A stretch of 64,000 nt of DNA from JANXSF01 sp043755435 (GTDB taxonomy: Bacteria > Acidobacteriota > Terriglobia > Bryobacterales > Bryobacteraceae): positions 5,331-69,330 of the forward strand of contig JAYUSZ010000158.1 in the NCBI GenBank assembly GCA_043755435.1, in the 5' to 3' direction. The position numbers were made by a program, and so were the translations under genes. Shown piece after piece: positions 62,303 to 64,000 of the stretch (positions are counted from its first letter, which is position 1; the number at the start of each line of letters is the position of its first letter). The notes below the pieces were generated by a model, which searched no databases, had not been told where the DNA came from, and worked only from the letters and a program-made list of their open reading frames with translations.

Positions 62303-62575
62303 GTGCGAAAACCGATTGCAATCTGGCTGCTGTTTCTTACGCTCGTTTCGGGCGGAGTGACGGTTGTCGCGACCAGATCGCTAGAATACGATTCCGCACC
62401 TGGTATTGTGAGGCTGGCTTCTAAGCGTCGTGTTGCTGATGCTCAACTGCAGCATCCGTTTCAAGCCGGAGCCAAACAGTCTACTTTCTTCCAGTTTGTT
62501 TCGACACCTGCCAACACCGTAGAATCGCTGCTCTGCTTTTCTCTATTTGAGCGTCCTCCACCTTTGCTCTCCTAA
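62303..62575 (+). CDS. Small exported hypothetical protein
   Basis: Ninety residues from GTG: RKPIAIWLLFLTLVSGGVTV forms a signal peptide or anchor, then ATRSLEYDSAPGIVRLASKR and a hydrophobic Cys-containing end. No family recognised. AAGAG lies four bases upstream of GTG. It ends 38 bases before the SecA-like gene on the same strand; operon membership is possible. Confidence 0.45.
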   Translation: MRKPIAIWLLFLTLVSGGVTVVATRSLEYDSAPGIVRLASKRRVADAQLQHPFQAGAKQSTFFQFVSTPANTVESLLCFSLFERPPPLLS

Positions 62576-62613
62576 TTCGTGATTTCAAGATTCATGATCT
62601 AGAGGAGAAGACT

Positions 62614-64000
62614 ATGTCTATTTGGGGAAAGCTGTTTCCCAGCGCTACCGGTGCGCTTAGCTCAAAAACTTACGAACCTGCGTTGCTTCGCATTCGCAGT
62701 GGAAAACCTAAAACTGCCGCGGAAAAAGCCATCGCCCATGCTGCAGCCAGCATTGAAAACGTGCTGAAAATGCGTCCCTTTGATGTCCAAATTCTGGGGG
62801 CATTGGCCATGGCCGATCAAAAAATTGTGGAAATGCAAACCGGTGAGGGCAAGACGCTAACCGCCGTAATGGCTGCCTTTGCAATGGTGCAGGCATTCGG
62901 TGCGGTTCATGTACTAACTGCGAATGATTATCTGGCAACTCGTGATGCAGCTTGGATGGGTCCGGTGTATGAGCAGTTGGGGCTCAAGGTAGCCTCGCTG
63001 ACGCAGAAGATGGAGCCCACCGCGCGTCGCAATGCTTATCTTGCTGATGTTTTGTACGCCACTGCCAATGAAGTTGGGTTCGACTATTTGCGGGATGGAC
63101 TGGTGCTTGAAACAGCGGAACGAGTAGGCAGAACTTTTCATTCGTGTCTGATTGATGAAGCAGATTCCATTCTGATCGACGAGGCACGCATCCCATTGGT
63201 GATCGCAGGTGGCGCTGCACCGATGGCTGGTATGGTGCAGAAGCTGGCGGAACTTGCTCCTCAACTCAAATTGAATTGGCACTACACACTGGATGAGTTC
63301 CGGCGCAATGTGTTGCTGACGGCGGATGGTGCGGCCGCGATTGAGCTTGCGATTGGCTGCCCGAATCTATACGCCCATGAACATCACCGGACCTTGGAAG
63401 CTGCGGTGAACGCCATCCAAGCCCAAGTGCTGTTACGGCGAGATGTGGATTATCTGGTGCGCGATTCGGCAGTTGAACTGGTGGATGAGTTTAAGGGAAG
63501 GGTGGCGCAGAATCGTCGCTGGCCTGCGGCTTTGCAAACAGCCATTGAGGCTAAAGAGCAGGTTCCACTGCAAAAGCAGGGACGTATTCTGGGACAAATC
63601 ACATTGCAAAGTTTGATGGGTTTGTATCCCGTAAAGTGCGGGATGACTGGCACCGCAGCAACTCAGTCCGATGAGTTACGCAAGGTTTACAAGTTAGAAG
63701 TTGTTGTTATACCGACTAACAAACCGATGATCCGGCTGGACCAGCCCGACGTGCGTTTCCGCAACAAGTGGGACAAGGAACAGGCAATTACTGAGGAGAT
63801 TGTGCGAGCGCATGCTATTGGCCGTCCTGTTCTGGTGGGAACTGCGAGCGTTGCGGGAAGTGAACGGTTGAGCGCAATGGTGGGCGCGCGCGGCGTTCCG
63901 CATGTAGTGTTGAATGCCCGTCAGGATGAGCACGAGGCCCAAATTGTGGCGGCTGCTGGTCAGCGCGGTGCAGTTACAATTTCAACCAACATGGCAGGCC
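62614..64000 (+). CDS. secA: SecA-like preprotein translocase ATPase, C-terminus beyond window
   Basis: 462 residues visible from ATG 62614, after AGAGGAGAAG. Motor landmarks: FDVQILGALAMADQKIVEMQ, the Walker A TGEGKTL, HVLTANDYLATRDAAWM, DVLYATANEVGFDYLRDGL and the DEAD box IDEADSILIDEARIPLVIAG; then RRDVDYLVRDSAVELVDEFK, CGMTGTAATQSDELRKVY, VVVIPTNKPMIR. The order is that of SecA, which drives preproteins through SecYEG. The preprotein-binding region between the DEAD box and RRDVDY is shorter than in housekeeping SecA, and the opening is divergent, so an accessory SecA (SecA2-like) is likely. The C-terminal helical domains are outside the window. Confidence 0.85.
   Translation, partial: MSIWGKLFPSATGALSSKTYEPALLRIRSGKPKTAAEKAIAHAAASIENVLKMRPFDVQILGALAMADQKIVEMQTGEGKTLTAVMAAFAMVQAFGAVHVLTANDYLATRDAAWMGPVYEQLGLKVASLTQKMEPTARRNAYLADVLYATANEVGFDYLRDGLVLETAERVGRTFHSCLIDEADSILIDEARIPLVIAGGAAPMAGMVQKLAELAPQLKLNWHYTLDEFRRNVLLTADGAAAIELAIGCPNLYAHEHHRTLEAAVNAIQAQVLLRRDVDYLVRDSAVELVDEFKGRVAQNRRWPAALQTAIEAKEQVPLQKQGRILGQITLQSLMGLYPVKCGMTGTAATQSDELRKVYKLEVVVIPTNKPMIRLDQPDVRFRNKWDKEQAITEEIVRAHAIGRPVLVGTASVAGSERLSAMVGARGVPHVVLNARQDEHEAQIVAAAGQRGAVTISTNMAG

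Noticed and set aside
1..64000. tRNA, rRNA, CRISPR array, intact transposase or integrase
   Set aside because: Looked for and not seen. No cloverleaf or CCA-ended structure, ribosomal core sequence, regular repeat-spacer array or DDE/tyrosine recombinase motif was found by eye.

Overview
The window looks like a chromosomal segment from an Acidobacteriota genome, most likely the Solibacter/Bryobacter branch. The evidence is family content: a TIGR03435-type protein, two proteins ending in the TIGR03437 (Solibacter-type) C-terminal domain, an Oar-like TonB-dependent receptor, Ser/Thr kinases fused to beta-propellers, a SpoIVB/S55-domain protein, PEP-CTERM proteins and many Tat-exported enzymes. 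The taxon is an inference from families. No tRNA, rRNA or CRISPR array was seen.

Layout. 1-3.2 kb: cofactor and aromatic biosynthesis (nadB partial, aroB, ubiE/menG). 3.2-10.1 kb, minus strand: two paralogous PEP-CTERM proteins, a secreted propeller/Ig protein in an operon with an S55-domain protein, and a methyltransferase. 10.1-24.4 kb: a visibly G+C-richer, heavily rearranged island with three kinase copies in a row (one with a 59-base deletion, one intact, one frameshifted and truncated), a decayed tad/type II secretion F-domain gene, an 1158-residue TonB-dependent receptor, fragments of a second receptor and of a membrane protein, a propeller/TIGR03437 protein, a DUF3303 protein, and four copies of a short block that forms the promoter and start of the kinases. 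24.5-33 kb: mainly exported metabolic enzymes (enolase-superfamily dehydratase with divergent MFS transporter, dienelactone hydrolase, agmatine deiminase, PAF-acetylhydrolase-like hydrolase), plus TPR and TIGR03435 proteins. 33-38.2 kb: a cytochrome b with two tandem molybdopterin oxidoreductases, then a perR-katG operon. 38.4-47.8 kb: two export systems, a MacA-like/ATPase pair without a permease, and an ArsR-flanked ABC/HlyD/TolC operon whose ATPase has damaged catalytic motifs; a PEP-CTERM protein and a sulfatase lie between them. 47.8-50.4 kb: a membrane-anchored amidase plus an actin-like protein, flanked by two direct copies of a palindromic element. 50.4-64 kb: a porin-like protein, a CadC-like regulator with TPRs, a very large secreted multi-domain protein overlapping a phosphodiesterase, a small exported protein and a SecA-like translocase cut by the window end.

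Most interesting: the amidase/actin cassette bracketed by palindromic repeats; the three-residue P-loop loss and missing H-loop histidine in the exporter ATPase; the kinase array with its shared leaderless-promoter block and its record of deletion and decay; and a likely ATC start codon for nadB. Coordinates and translations were read by eye; family names come from motif recognition without database searches.
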